Shown piece after piece: positions 55,917 through 64,000 of a stretch of 64,000 nt of DNA. The DNA lies in the NCBI RefSeq assembly GCF_011516735.1, contig NZ_WOSX01000003.1:110269-174268 (forward strand), read 5' to 3'. Position 1 is the stretch's first letter; the number at the start of each line of letters is the position of its first letter. Source of the DNA: Acetobacter fallax. GTDB taxonomy: Bacteria; Pseudomonadota; Alphaproteobacteria; Acetobacterales; Acetobacteraceae. The position numbers were made by a program, and so were the translations under genes. Below the pieces are notes generated by a model. It saw only the letters and a list, made by a program, of their open reading frames with translations. It did no database searches and had not been told where the DNA came from.

Positions 55917-56693
55917 TGAGGTGGTTTCCTGTGTTCAGACAGGCATTGAGCCTGAATAAGCTTAGGGTGAAGATTATGTGTTTCAGGCCGCCAGTGTGAC
56001 CGGTGCCGGCATAATGCCATCGCCTGTCAGGTGTTCTGCCGTTCAATGCCGAATGAAGCCTCCTTGCATTGTAATAGCCGATCCATGTGGTCAACCCCGT
56101 TCGCAGTTCCGAGCCGTTCGAATGCATGCCGACAGGCGCACTCATATTTCAGGGGGCACCATAGCCGTTCGATGAAGACGCTGTTCATCCGACGGCCGCG
56201 ACCGCCCATGAAGAGGCGTATCTCGTGGTCCTGCAACACATGTGTAAACCGGGCCGATGTGAACTGGCCTCCCCGATCCACGTTGAAAATCTTCGGCTTT
56301 GTGTGCCATCCCGGTGCCCCCTCCAGCGTTTCGATTCGAAATTCGACGTCCATGGCGCTGGACAGCCGCCAGGCCAGCACTGCCAGCACTCTGTGTGAGA
56401 ACGATCCATGACGGCCACAAGGCAGAGAAAGCCGTAGCGCATCGAAATACCGGTGATATCGGTACACCAGATCTGCCGGGGCCCGATCGACTGTCAGGTC
56501 ACGCAGGAGACAGGACCAGATCCGATGACCAGGGGCGGCACCGTCGTATGCGCCGTTTCCTTCCCGTCGCTTACTATCGTCTGGTGAATGCCGTGCTTCG
56601 CCGACAGTTGTGCCGTCGTCGTTCCTCACGCAAGGCCTCAAGCGCCATGCCGGCCTTGAAATCAGGGGAACATCGCTTCCGTTTGCCTGTCAT
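55917..56693 (-). pseudogene. Frameshifted IS3-family transposase
   Basis: OrfA and OrfB described under the insertion element; several frameshifts and an internal stop (CVT-stop before QSIGPRQIW) rule out function. DDE residues remain readable: Asp of DITGIS, Asp of FNVDRG and Glu of VFIERLW. Confidence 0.75.
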
Positions 56694-56756
56694 CGGGATC
56701 GTCCTTCGTCAGAGGCCCCCAGGCTAACCTCCTGCCCGAATTCCGGGACCACCTCA
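55917..56756 (-). mobile_element. Decayed IS3-family insertion sequence
   Basis: Both ends carry matching inverted termini beginning TGAGGTGGT (55917 onward and the complement ending 56756). Inside, on the minus strand, OrfA starts at 56693 (MTGKRKRCSPDFKAGMALEALREER) and is frame-broken; OrfB shows RPRQIW..DITGIS, VLAWRLSSAMDVEFRIETLE, FNVDRGGQFTSARFTHVLQD, GRGRRMNSVFIERLWCPLKYE and GLTTWIGYYNARRLHSAL in at least three frames. About 840 bp. No obvious target duplication. Confidence 0.8.
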
Positions 56757-56934
56757 CCATTGAAGTCAGGATCCCCCCGGTCGCAGTCTGGCAGCGAGGC
56801 ACATTATATTACAAATATATTTTGTATAATTTTCCCAGATTTGTCAGACTTGCTGTAGTTGCCTCCACACCTTATTGTGGATTTTCTATTATCACTATAA
56901 TAAATTGTGATATCCTGCGCCAGGACTCCGGGTC
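56757..56934 (+). promoter_or_regulatory. AT-rich promoter region of the sulfate operon with an inverted repeat
   Basis: 178 nt, clearly AT-richer than the genes. TATCAC at 56890-56895 and GTGATA at 56907-56912 form a perfect 6-bp inverted repeat with an 11-nt AT spacer, ending 22 nt before the start codon. Position suggests an operator overlapping the promoter. It does not match a consensus I can name. Confidence 0.45.
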
Positions 56935-57975
56935 ATGCCTTTGCATTCGCCGATAACTGTTTCCCGCCGTGTTCTGCTTGGCGGCACGCTGGCTTGTGCC
57001 GGACTTGCGGCATTCGGGCATCAGCGGCGTGCCAGGGCGGCATCAGGATTGCTGAACGTTTCCTACGATCCTACGCGGGAATTATACCATGAAATTAATC
57101 CGGCCTTTTCCGAAGACCGGGGACGGGTCCAGGGCCATGACGCCATCATTGTGCGGACTTCCAATGGTGGCTCGGGTGCACAGGCACGCTCTGTCCTGGA
57201 AGGGGCCCCGGCAGATGTAGTGACACTTGGACTGGCACGCGACATCGATATGCTGGCACAACACGGGCTGCTTGCGGCCGACTGGCAAAAACGACTGCCT
57301 CACAATTCCACACCCTTTACGAGCACGATCGTGTTCCTTGTCCGGAAAGGAAATCCTAAAGCCATTCTGAACTGGCCGGACCTCGTGCGACCCGGAATTC
57401 AGGTGGTGACACCTAACCCCAAAACATCCGGGGGAGCACGATGGAACTATCTGGCAGCATGGGGGTGGGCACTGCGACAACCCGGAGGAAACGAGACTGC
57501 GGCTCGATTATATCTGAAAGCCCTGTTTTCGCACGTTCCTGTACTCGACGCCGGCGCCCGGGGGGCGACAAACAGTTTTGTGCAACGTGGTATGGGAGAC
57601 GTTCTGATCGCCTGGGAAAATGAAGCTCTGCTCGCGGCGAAAGACCTCGGGCCAGATAACTTCGATGTGGTGGTACCTAAACTGACTATCCTGGCTGAAC
57701 CCCCGGTAGCGCTGGTTGACCGGAACATTCACATTCATGGCACTGAAGCTGCCGCGCAGGCTTACCTGAATTTTCTTTATTCGCGGCAGGCTCAGAAGAT
57801 CGGAGCATCACATTACTTTCGGCCTGTGGATCCCACTGTCGCCGTTGAAAACACGGAGAGGTTTCCGGCGGTAGCAACATTCGATATTTCGAGCCTCGGC
57901 GGCTGGAAATCCGTGCAGAAGACGCATTTCGCAGCGGGCGGCATTTTTGATCAGATTTATAGTGCCGATAACTAA
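56935..57975 (+). CDS. Sulfate/thiosulfate ABC transporter substrate-binding protein
   Basis: 346 residues, TAT-like or Sec signal (VSRRVLLGGTLACAGLAAF..ARA). Mature part fits the Sbp/CysP family: LLNVSYDPTRELYHEINPAF, SNGGSGAQARSVLEG, VVTLGLARDIDMLA, LVRPGIQVVTPNPKTSGGARWNYLAAWG and ENEALLAAKDLGPDNFDVVVP. It binds sulfate (or thiosulfate) in the periplasm for CysTWA. First gene of the operon, ATG with AGGA upstream. Confidence 0.94.
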   Translation: MPLHSPITVSRRVLLGGTLACAGLAAFGHQRRARAASGLLNVSYDPTRELYHEINPAFSEDRGRVQGHDAIIVRTSNGGSGAQARSVLEGAPADVVTLGLARDIDMLAQHGLLAADWQKRLPHNSTPFTSTIVFLVRKGNPKAILNWPDLVRPGIQVVTPNPKTSGGARWNYLAAWGWALRQPGGNETAARLYLKALFSHVPVLDAGARGATNSFVQRGMGDVLIAWENEALLAAKDLGPDNFDVVVPKLTILAEPPVALVDRNIHIHGTEAAAQAYLNFLYSRQAQKIGASHYFRPVDPTVAVENTERFPAVATFDISSLGGWKSVQKTHFAAGGIFDQIYSADN

Positions 57976-57976
57976 G

Positions 57977-58837
57977 ATGAAACACGCGCATAACACGACA
58001 CGAGCCCGCGCAATCGATCCTCTGCCGGGTTTTCGCTTCGCTCTGGTTTCCACCCTGCTCTGGGTCGGCCTGATTGTTGCTCTGCCCCTCACGGCGCTGG
58101 TCATGCGTCCCTGGCAGGAAGGGATCGGGGCTATGACGGCGGCTCTGCAGGATTCGCGAATGTTTGCGGCACTGCGGGTCAGTTTTGTTTCGGCATTTCT
58201 GGCGGCATTGATCGATGTCCCCCTGGGGGTCATTCTGGCATGGACGCTGGTACGAGCGCGGCTGCCCGGACGGCGCGTCGCAGATGCACTGATCGATTTA
58301 CCTTTTGCCATTCCCACAGCTGTAACCGGCATTACACTGGCGACTCTTTACGGTCCTCAAGGCTGGCTTGGAGCCCCCCTCGCCCGTCTGGGAATCAGTA
58401 TTGCTTACACAGCCACCGGGATCGTGGTGGCACTGATGTTTGTCGGGCTGCCATTCATCGTCCGTAGCGTAGAACCGGTGCTGAGAGATCTGCCGCCAGA
58501 CCTGGAGGAGGCGGCGGGTCTTCTGGGGGCACGTCCATGGCAGATTGTAACTCGCGTTGTGCTGCCGGCGCTGCTGCCTGCGACCGTAACCGGGTTCGGG
58601 CTTGCCTTCGCACGCGGCATCGGTGAGTACGGTTCTGTCATCTTTATTGCTGGCAATCAGCCCTTTCGTAGTGAAATCGCACCGCTGCTCATCGTCGTGC
58701 GGTTACAGGAATTCGACTATCCAGGAGCAACATCAATCGCATTCGTGCTGCTGGTGGTATCTTCATTGTGTCTCGCAGGAGTGGCATGGCTGCGACGGCG
58801 GGTAGCGCGTGGTCTGATCACGGGAGCTGCAGCATGA
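57977..58837 (+). CDS. cysT: Sulfate ABC transporter permease CysT
   Basis: About 286 residues and six membrane helices. The EAA loop is DLEEAAGLLGARPWQIVTRVVLPALLP; family landmarks are LPFAIPTAVTGITLATLYGPQGWLG and FARGIGEYGSVIFIAGN. The frame opens at 57947 inside the upstream gene, but ATG 57977, 1 nt after the previous stop, is the natural start. Confidence 0.94.
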   Translation: MKHAHNTTRARAIDPLPGFRFALVSTLLWVGLIVALPLTALVMRPWQEGIGAMTAALQDSRMFAALRVSFVSAFLAALIDVPLGVILAWTLVRARLPGRRVADALIDLPFAIPTAVTGITLATLYGPQGWLGAPLARLGISIAYTATGIVVALMFVGLPFIVRSVEPVLRDLPPDLEEAAGLLGARPWQIVTRVVLPALLPATVTGFGLAFARGIGEYGSVIFIAGNQPFRSEIAPLLIVVRLQEFDYPGATSIAFVLLVVSSLCLAGVAWLRRRVARGLITGAAA

Positions 58838-59682
58838 CCGCTCCCGTTCTGAACAAAAAAAATCTCAACATATCGCGCTGGGTTCTGATCATAACAACCT
58901 ATATAATCGTGGGTATTATGCTGGTTCTTCCGCCGGTTCTGGTGATCATTGAGGCCTTGCGGGACGGACCTTACGCGGCATTTGCCAGCATGACTGACCC
59001 GGACGCACTGGCGGCAATCAGACTCACGCTGGTGATGACTGTGGCATCAGTTGCAATTAACAGCACTTTCGGTGTTCTGGCAGCGTGGCTTATTGCGAAA
59101 TACCGTTTTCCAATGCGTGGCATTCTGCTGATGCTGATCGAACTGCCAATCAGTATTTCTCCGGTCGTAGCAGGTCTGGTCTGGCTGCTGCTGTTCGGTA
59201 CACAGGGCTGGTGGGGCGAAGCGCTGAACCGGATGAACATTCATATCGCGTTTGCGCCCGCTGGCATTTTGCTGGCCACCCTGTTCGTCACATTTCCTTA
59301 TGTGACGCGTACATTGCTACCGCTCATGGAGCAGCAGGGTCGCGATGCAGAAGACGCGGCGATGCTGCTGGGCGCCTCATTCTGGCAGATTCTGTGGCAC
59401 GTCACACTGCCGGAAGCACGATGGGCATTGTTATCCGGTGTGCTGCTGACCACAGCACGAGCCATGGGCGAATTTGGAGCTGTATCGGTGGTCTCGGGGC
59501 ATATCCCGGGACTGACCGAGACGATGCCGCTGCATATTGAGACTCTTTACAACGGCTATCAATCGGTGGCGGCCTTCAGTATGGCCACCCTGCTGGCCAT
59601 TATGGCCATGGCAACTGTCAGTCTGCGGTCAGTGTTCGAAAGCAGAGCACATAATGTTGCAACCGGGGAGCATGACGCATGA
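58834..59682 (+). CDS. cysW: Sulfate ABC transporter permease CysW
   Basis: About 282 residues. ELPISISPVVAGLVWLLLFG and DAEDAAMLLGASFWQILWHVTLPEARWALLSGVLL (EAA loop), then TARAMGEFGAVSVVSGHIPG, are CysW features. ATG 58834 overlaps the CysT stop (ATGA); the longer frame from 58768 lies inside cysT. Confidence 0.94.
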   Translation: MTAPVLNKKNLNISRWVLIITTYIIVGIMLVLPPVLVIIEALRDGPYAAFASMTDPDALAAIRLTLVMTVASVAINSTFGVLAAWLIAKYRFPMRGILLMLIELPISISPVVAGLVWLLLFGTQGWWGEALNRMNIHIAFAPAGILLATLFVTFPYVTRTLLPLMEQQGRDAEDAAMLLGASFWQILWHVTLPEARWALLSGVLLTTARAMGEFGAVSVVSGHIPGLTETMPLHIETLYNGYQSVAAFSMATLLAIMAMATVSLRSVFESRAHNVATGEHDA

Positions 59683-60785
59683 GCGTACGGATCGAAACTC
59701 TGGTACGCCGCGCACCCGGCCCCGAAAGTAAAGTCCTGCTCGATGGTGTATCACTTGATGTCCCGGATGGCGGTTTTGTTGCTCTGGTCGGACCGTCGGG
59801 CGCAGGCAAGACGACGTTGTTGAGATCTGTTGCCGGACTGGATGCACCGGAGTCCGGTCATGTAGTGATTGACGGGCGCGCCGTTGAGGGTCTGGCGCCG
59901 CGTGAGCGCAATGTCGGGTTCGTCTTTCAGAATTACGCGCTGTTCCGTCACATGACGGTCGCAAAAAACATTGCTTTCGGACTTGATGTGCTGCCGCGCG
60001 GGCAGCGACCATCAAAGGCAGACATCACCGCGCGGGTAGCAGAGCTGCTGACCCTGATCCAGTTGCCGGATCTCGGACAAGCTTATCCTGAACGCCTTTC
60101 CGGTGGTCAGCGACAACGGGTGGCTCTTGCGCGTGCTCTGGCGACGAGGCCTGGTCTCCTTCTGCTGGACGAACCATTTGGTGCGCTCGATCCCGTGGTG
60201 CGACGGACCGTGAGGGCCTGGATACGGGCGCTGCATGACCAGCTGAAGCTGACAACGATTCTGGTGACACACGACCAGGAAGAGGCGCTGGACGTAGCCG
60301 ATCGGGTTGTTGTGATGCAGGATGGAAGGATCGTTCAGGATGCTGATCCGCAGACACTGGAAGAAGAGCCTGCGACGCCGTTTGTCATGGAATTTCTGGG
60401 AGAGTCGCTGCGCTTTGAAGGACAGATTTCCTCAGGACAGTTTGTGCCAAACCAGGCGCATGTCGGGGCGTTTGATGTGCAGAGTCTGTCTGATGGACCA
60501 GCAGTAGCGATGATTCGGCCGCATGAGGTGCGTCTCCATGCTATGAGGGAAGATGGCGCGGCTGTTCGGCAGATTGGTGTGCGATATGGTCTTATCAGAC
60601 TGTCCGTTAATTTAGGCGTCCGGACTGTCGAGATTTTGCAACCTGAACCGACAGCGTCGACTTTTTACGATTGTGGAGTGCAGCTTGATATCCAGGAAGC
60701 ACGACTTTTTCGTGACGGGAAACTGGCACGGGCAGCGCAAGAAGCTGAAACTGGTCAGCAGCATGAAATGGTATCTGCAATTTAA
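59679..60785 (+). CDS. cysA: Sulfate ABC transporter ATP-binding protein CysA
   Basis: 368 residues. Walker A GPSGAGKTTLLRSVAG, Q-loop FVFQNYALFRHMTV, signature ERLSGGQRQRVALARALA, Walker B LLLLDEPFGALD and switch THDQEEALDVADRV; the C-terminal regulatory TOBE region ends the chain. Start overlaps cysW (ATGA). Confidence 0.95.
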   Translation: MSVRIETLVRRAPGPESKVLLDGVSLDVPDGGFVALVGPSGAGKTTLLRSVAGLDAPESGHVVIDGRAVEGLAPRERNVGFVFQNYALFRHMTVAKNIAFGLDVLPRGQRPSKADITARVAELLTLIQLPDLGQAYPERLSGGQRQRVALARALATRPGLLLLDEPFGALDPVVRRTVRAWIRALHDQLKLTTILVTHDQEEALDVADRVVVMQDGRIVQDADPQTLEEEPATPFVMEFLGESLRFEGQISSGQFVPNQAHVGAFDVQSLSDGPAVAMIRPHEVRLHAMREDGAAVRQIGVRYGLIRLSVNLGVRTVEILQPEPTASTFYDCGVQLDIQEARLFRDGKLARAAQEAETGQQHEMVSAI

Positions 60786-60881
60786 CATTCACAAAACGTG
60801 ATTTGAGTGTTTCGGGTTGTAATTACGGGACTACGATCGTAATTGGATGGCGACACAGCTGCTTAGAGGATTTTTTTCGAC

Positions 60882-61247
60882 GTGGTGGACATCAGAAGCA
60901 ACAGACGCGATGCCGATGGCCAGAGTGTCATCACTGCAAACCGGCTGCTTGACGGAATTGTCGTCTGGCGTGCAGCCGATGGAACATGGTGTGAACTGAT
61001 TTCCGACGCCACACAGATCCCTAATGGTGAAGTCGAAAACCTTTTGAACATTGTAAAACCAGAAGCGCAGAATCAGGGTGTGCTGGGTGTTTATGGTGTG
61101 CAGGTGCGTGAAAATGATGTCGGGGAGATTGTTCCCGTGACAGCACGGGAACGTATCCGGGCATTCGGCCCATCCATCCATCCGGAATTCGCACCGCGCG
61201 ATCATGCGGCAATGCATGACGTCGGGGAGAACCGCCATGTCTGCTGA
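60882..61247 (+). CDS. DUF2849 protein of the sulfite reductase operon
   Basis: 121 residues of the DUF2849 type (PF11011): VITANRLLDGIVVWRAADGTWCELISDA, then NLLNIVKPEAQNQGVLGVYGVQV and VPVTARERIRAFGPSIHPEF. The family is regularly found before nitrite/sulfite reductase genes in alphaproteobacteria but its function is unknown. No membrane segment or metal motif is visible. Starts at GTG 60882 or GTG 60885 after AGAGGA; stop overlaps the reductase start. Confidence 0.85.
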   Translation: MVDIRSNRRDADGQSVITANRLLDGIVVWRAADGTWCELISDATQIPNGEVENLLNIVKPEAQNQGVLGVYGVQVRENDVGEIVPVTARERIRAFGPSIHPEFAPRDHAAMHDVGENRHVC

Positions 61248-62946
61248 TACGATGGGTCGGGACGATGTCATGCCGGCAGACCGACAGGTCGGGCTTTACT
61301 CTTACGATCAGGTTGATCGTACGTTTTTGCGTGAACGAATTGAGCAATTTCGCGATCAGGTCGCACGCCGGGTATCAGGTGAACTGACCGAGGACGAATT
61401 CAAACCTTTGCGCCTGATGAACGGACTGTATCTGCAGCTTCATGCCTATATGCTACGTGTAGCAGTGCCTTACGGAACGCTGGCATCACGGCAGGTGAGG
61501 GCTCTCGCGAGGATCGCCCGCGAGTTCGATCGTGGCTACGGGCATTTTACCACACGTCAAAACATACAGTTCAACTGGATCAGACTGGAAGACACGCCGG
61601 CAGCACTGGAAGTGCTGGCGGAAGCGGACATGCATGCGATCCAGACCAGTGGCAACTGTATTCGCAATGTGACGTCCGATGAATTCGCGGGCGCCGCAGT
61701 TGATGAATTGCTGGACCCGCGTGTACACGCGGAAATTCTGCGACAATGGTCGACGCTACATCCGGAATTTACGTTTCTGCCTCGCAAATTCAAAATTGCG
61801 ATTTCAGGCAGTCCGCAGGACCGTGTTGCAGCCCGCTTCCATGATATCGGACTGATTGCACGCCCGGGTCCGAACGGACGCCCGCTGTTCGAGGTATTTG
61901 TCGGCGGTGGGCTCGGGCGCACGCCGATCGTCGGCACACGACTGCGCGAGGACCTGCAGGAAGAGGATCTGGTTGCTTATCTGGAAGCGATCCTGCGTGT
62001 TTATAACGAATTCGGTCGTCGCGATAATATCTACAAGGCACGCATTAAAATTCTGGTTCAGGCGCTCGGGGCTAATGAATTTCGGCAACGTGTGGATGCG
62101 GAATTCGTTGCGATGGATCGGGCACGATACCGGCTGGAGCCCGCTCTTGTACAGGCAATCCGCGACCGGTTTGGCGTTCCGGCATTCAGACCTGAGGGCA
62201 ATGCCCCTGCCCTTCTGGCGCAGGCACGGGAAAACAGAACTTTCGATGCCTGGGTCAGAACCAACACGCATCCTCATCGTGCTCCCGGCTATATTTCGGT
62301 CGTGGTGTCTCTGAAGCCGGATGGCGGCATTCCGGGCGACGCTACTGCAGACCAGCTGGATTTGCTGGCAGATCTGGCGGAACGGTTCAGTTTTGGTGAA
62401 CTTCGTGTGACACATTTGCAGAATGTGGTGCTCGGACATGTCCGTCAGGAGCAGCTCTACGAGCTGTGGCAGGCTCTTTCCGGCGCAGGCCTTGGAACCG
62501 CAAATATCGGATTCATTACAGACATCGTGGCATGCCCGGGACTGGATTACTGTGCGCTGGCGAATGCACGGGCAATTCCGATTGCACAGAAGCTCAGTTC
62601 ACGGTTTGCAGATCTGGAATTACAGCGTGAAATTGGTGCTTTAAGAATTAATATTTCCGGCTGCATCAATGCCTGTGGACACCACCATGCAGCTCATATC
62701 GGTATTCTCGGTGTCGATAAACGTGGAGAAGAAGCATTCCAGCTGACGTTGGGTGGCTCCGGCGAGGAAGATGCGTCGATCGGTCAGATTCTCGGACCGG
62801 CAATGAGCGAGGATGAGACTGTCGACGCAGTTGCGCGACTGGTTGATTTCTATCTGGTGCGGCGCGATAGCGGCGAGCGGTTTCTTGATGCCTATCGCCG
62901 GATTGGTACTGCTGCGTTCAAGGATGTTGTCTATGCCGCTGCTTGA
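61237..62946 (+). CDS. cysI: Sulfite reductase hemoprotein (nitrite/sulfite reductase family)
   Basis: About 569 residues with two ferredoxin-like/NiR_SIR halves. The [4Fe-4S]-siroheme site is VACPGLDYC (C-x5-C) and ISGCINACGHH (C-x3-C); RNVTSDEFAG, FTTRQNIQFNWI and KFKIAISGSPQDR are siroheme-pocket regions. It should reduce sulfite to sulfide with six electrons. ATG 61237 (MSADTMG) overlaps the DUF2849 stop. The final GCHHHAAHIGI-like stretch reads CGHHHAAHIGILG. Partner electron donor is not in view. Confidence 0.93.
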   Translation: MSADTMGRDDVMPADRQVGLYSYDQVDRTFLRERIEQFRDQVARRVSGELTEDEFKPLRLMNGLYLQLHAYMLRVAVPYGTLASRQVRALARIAREFDRGYGHFTTRQNIQFNWIRLEDTPAALEVLAEADMHAIQTSGNCIRNVTSDEFAGAAVDELLDPRVHAEILRQWSTLHPEFTFLPRKFKIAISGSPQDRVAARFHDIGLIARPGPNGRPLFEVFVGGGLGRTPIVGTRLREDLQEEDLVAYLEAILRVYNEFGRRDNIYKARIKILVQALGANEFRQRVDAEFVAMDRARYRLEPALVQAIRDRFGVPAFRPEGNAPALLAQARENRTFDAWVRTNTHPHRAPGYISVVVSLKPDGGIPGDATADQLDLLADLAERFSFGELRVTHLQNVVLGHVRQEQLYELWQALSGAGLGTANIGFITDIVACPGLDYCALANARAIPIAQKLSSRFADLELQREIGALRINISGCINACGHHHAAHIGILGVDKRGEEAFQLTLGGSGEEDASIGQILGPAMSEDETVDAVARLVDFYLVRRDSGERFLDAYRRIGTAAFKDVVYAAA

Positions 62947-63421
62947 GAATGGTCATCTGGTCGCTGACCGGTGGAATTATGCGACCAATGGTCAGCCATT
63001 GGGGACCGGGTCGGTCATCGTTCCGTTATCGCGTCTGAGTGAAGGGCTTGGACGTAGCATGGGCGATCTGGGCGTTGTGTTGCCTGTGGACGAGTCCATC
63101 TCGACATTACGTGACGCACTACCAAAACTCTCTGTTGTAGTCGTTATATTTCCTATTTTTCGTGATGGACGGGCTTTTAGTCAGGCTCGGGCTCTTCGGG
63201 AACATCTGCATTTTACAGGTGAGATCCGTGCGTCCGGACATGTTCTGCCAGATCAGTACGAGTTTCTTGTGCGCTGTGGTGTGACGACGGTCGAAGTCCC
63301 GGAGAACGCTGATGTTTCAGCGTGGGAACGGGCACTACATCAGTTTCGGGTGGCGATGCAGCCATCTGTGATGAACGAAACACCGACCGGTTTCGGGTTT
63401 CGACGATTTTTACCTGCCTGA
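62933..63421 (+). CDS. DUF934 protein of the sulfite reductase operon
   Basis: 162 residues of the DUF934 family (PF06073): PLSRLSEGLGRSMGDLGVVLPVDESI, VVIFPIFRDGRAFSQARALRE and SGHVLPDQYEFLVRCGVTTVEVP. It commonly follows sulfite or nitrite reductase and its role is undefined. Start ATG 62933 overlaps the CysI stop. Last gene of the operon. Confidence 0.88.
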   Translation: MPLLENGHLVADRWNYATNGQPLGTGSVIVPLSRLSEGLGRSMGDLGVVLPVDESISTLRDALPKLSVVVVIFPIFRDGRAFSQARALREHLHFTGEIRASGHVLPDQYEFLVRCGVTTVEVPENADVSAWERALHQFRVAMQPSVMNETPTGFGFRRFLPA

Positions 63422-63740
63422 CAGTTTTTTCGACATGGCTGACACGCATAATTCATATCGGCCTCAGAAATACAGTTATATATCGGTTCAGCCTCTCTGC
63501 CTCGCGATCCGGGATATTATCAGTATCGACAGAAGGTCGTCCGTATCCGGAATTTTCTTTCTAATAGCGTAGAAATTCTAAAAACTATATTTATAGTATT
63601 ATTTTAATAAATAATTTTTACCTATATAAAAATATATATTTTCTTTTAGTTTCTATAATAACGAATATAATAAATTAAATAACTCTTATCGTATTACAAA
63701 AATCGTAATGATGATTATTTTATACCTGCGTTTTATCTCA
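63422..63740. other. AT-rich spacer
   Basis: 319 nt between the sulfate operon and an IS5 end. From about 63555 to 63720 the sequence is extremely AT-rich with long A/T runs, unlike everything around it. No gene is visible. No terminator with a clear GC stem was found after the DUF934 gene. Confidence 0.5.
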
Positions 63741-64000
63741 GAGCCCGATTCGAAAGTTTTTTAAGCTTGACAATGCCTTGCTGTCCGTCGTGTGAGCATG
63801 CGGATCGAGGCGATCAATGTCCATGCGGTTGAGGACGCAATGGATTGTTCCCAATCTTTGGCGAGCCGCCTGCACCGTCCCAGCCAGGCGAATGTCCGTT
63901 CAACCACCCAGCGGCGCGGCAGGATCTGAAAGCCTTTCACCGTATCGAACCGCCTGATGATTTCGACCGTCCATTTTCCCATGGAGGCGAGCGCGGATCG
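63741..64000 (-). mobile_element. IS5-family element end (continues beyond window)
   Basis: The boundary is put at GAGCCCGATTCGAAAG (63741), after the trinucleotide TCA that could be a TNA target duplication (63738-63740), as in the IS5/IS1031 group. The transposase C terminus reads leftward to 63761. Confidence 0.6.
63761..64000 (-). CDS. IS5-family transposase, C-terminal part (cut by window end)
   Basis: Open from the right edge: RSALASMGKWTVEIIRRFD, then GFQILPRRWVVERTFAWLGRCRRLAKDWEQSI, the conserved C-terminal DDE block with catalytic Glu in VERTF, ending at TAA 63761-63763. No frameshift is seen in the visible 79 residues, so this copy may be intact. Confidence 0.8.
   Translation of the reverse strand, partial: RSALASMGKWTVEIIRRFDTVKGFQILPRRWVVERTFAWLGRCRRLAKDWEQSIASSTAWTLIASIRMLTRRTARHCQA

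Overview
This 64 kb window looks like chromosome of an acetic acid bacterium (Acetobacteraceae, Alphaproteobacteria). The evidence is the UbiK-YbjN-ProC order, an alphaproteobacterial fliL-fliM-DUF6468-motE block, a MidA/PgeF/Lgt operon, GcvT/H/P behind a tandem glycine riboswitch, moderately high GC, and the degenerate IS3, IS481 and IS5 elements common in this group. The genus cannot be fixed from the sequence. The flagellar genes suggest a motile or ancestrally motile strain.

Layout. 0-1.5 kb: end of a membrane protein and a periplasmic iron/siderophore- or cobalamin-type binding protein, with a perfect 14-bp inverted repeat upstream and a possible short divergent transcript. 1.8-6.8 kb: operon lgt, MidA-type methyltransferase, pgeF, lipoprotein, preceded by rfaD. 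7.0-9.6 kb: operon ubiK, ybjN-like, proC, TetR/COQ9-like. 9.7-10.1 kb: tRNA-Gln and HU. 10.3-20.2 kb: a surface-polysaccharide block with a RgpF-like protein, a TPR/ATP-grasp protein, a 918-aa double glycosyltransferase, a beta-roll (degenerate RTX) protein and a 1058-aa multi-module glycosyltransferase. 20.2-25.5 kb: XRE regulator and the glycine cleavage operon with its riboswitch. 25.8-27.4 kb: spermidine genes speE and speD. 27.6-33.4 kb: flagellar operon. 33.5-37.6 kb: tRNA-Lys, cyclophilin, coaD, gyrA.

37.7-43.9 kb is a decayed accessory stretch: relics of IS3 and IS481 transposases, a phage-tail-like gene, a GH30-type glycosidase with Fn3 modules, and tRNA-Arg(CCG). Across it both the dominant gene direction (minus to plus) and the strand composition (C-rich to balanced/G-rich on the plus strand) change. 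This suggests a replichore boundary or a large rearrangement breakpoint.

44-55 kb: lipoprotein hydrolase, CHCC zinc-finger protein, then polA-SCO-peptide-binding protein followed by a full peptide-type ABC transporter. The SCO protein has lost all the metal ligands of the family. 55.4-63.4 kb: Rrf2 regulator with clustered cysteines, a dead IS3 copy, then a sulfate uptake and sulfite reduction operon (binding protein, cysT, cysW, cysA, DUF2849, sulfite reductase, DUF934). The window ends in an AT-rich spacer and one end of an IS5-family element.

The best candidates for something undescribed are the beta-roll protein flanked by two giant glycosyltransferases that share a module (12.4-20.2 kb), the ligand-less SCO protein between polA and a peptide transporter, and the GH30/phage-tail pair. 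All residue-level statements come from reading the translations; no database search was run.
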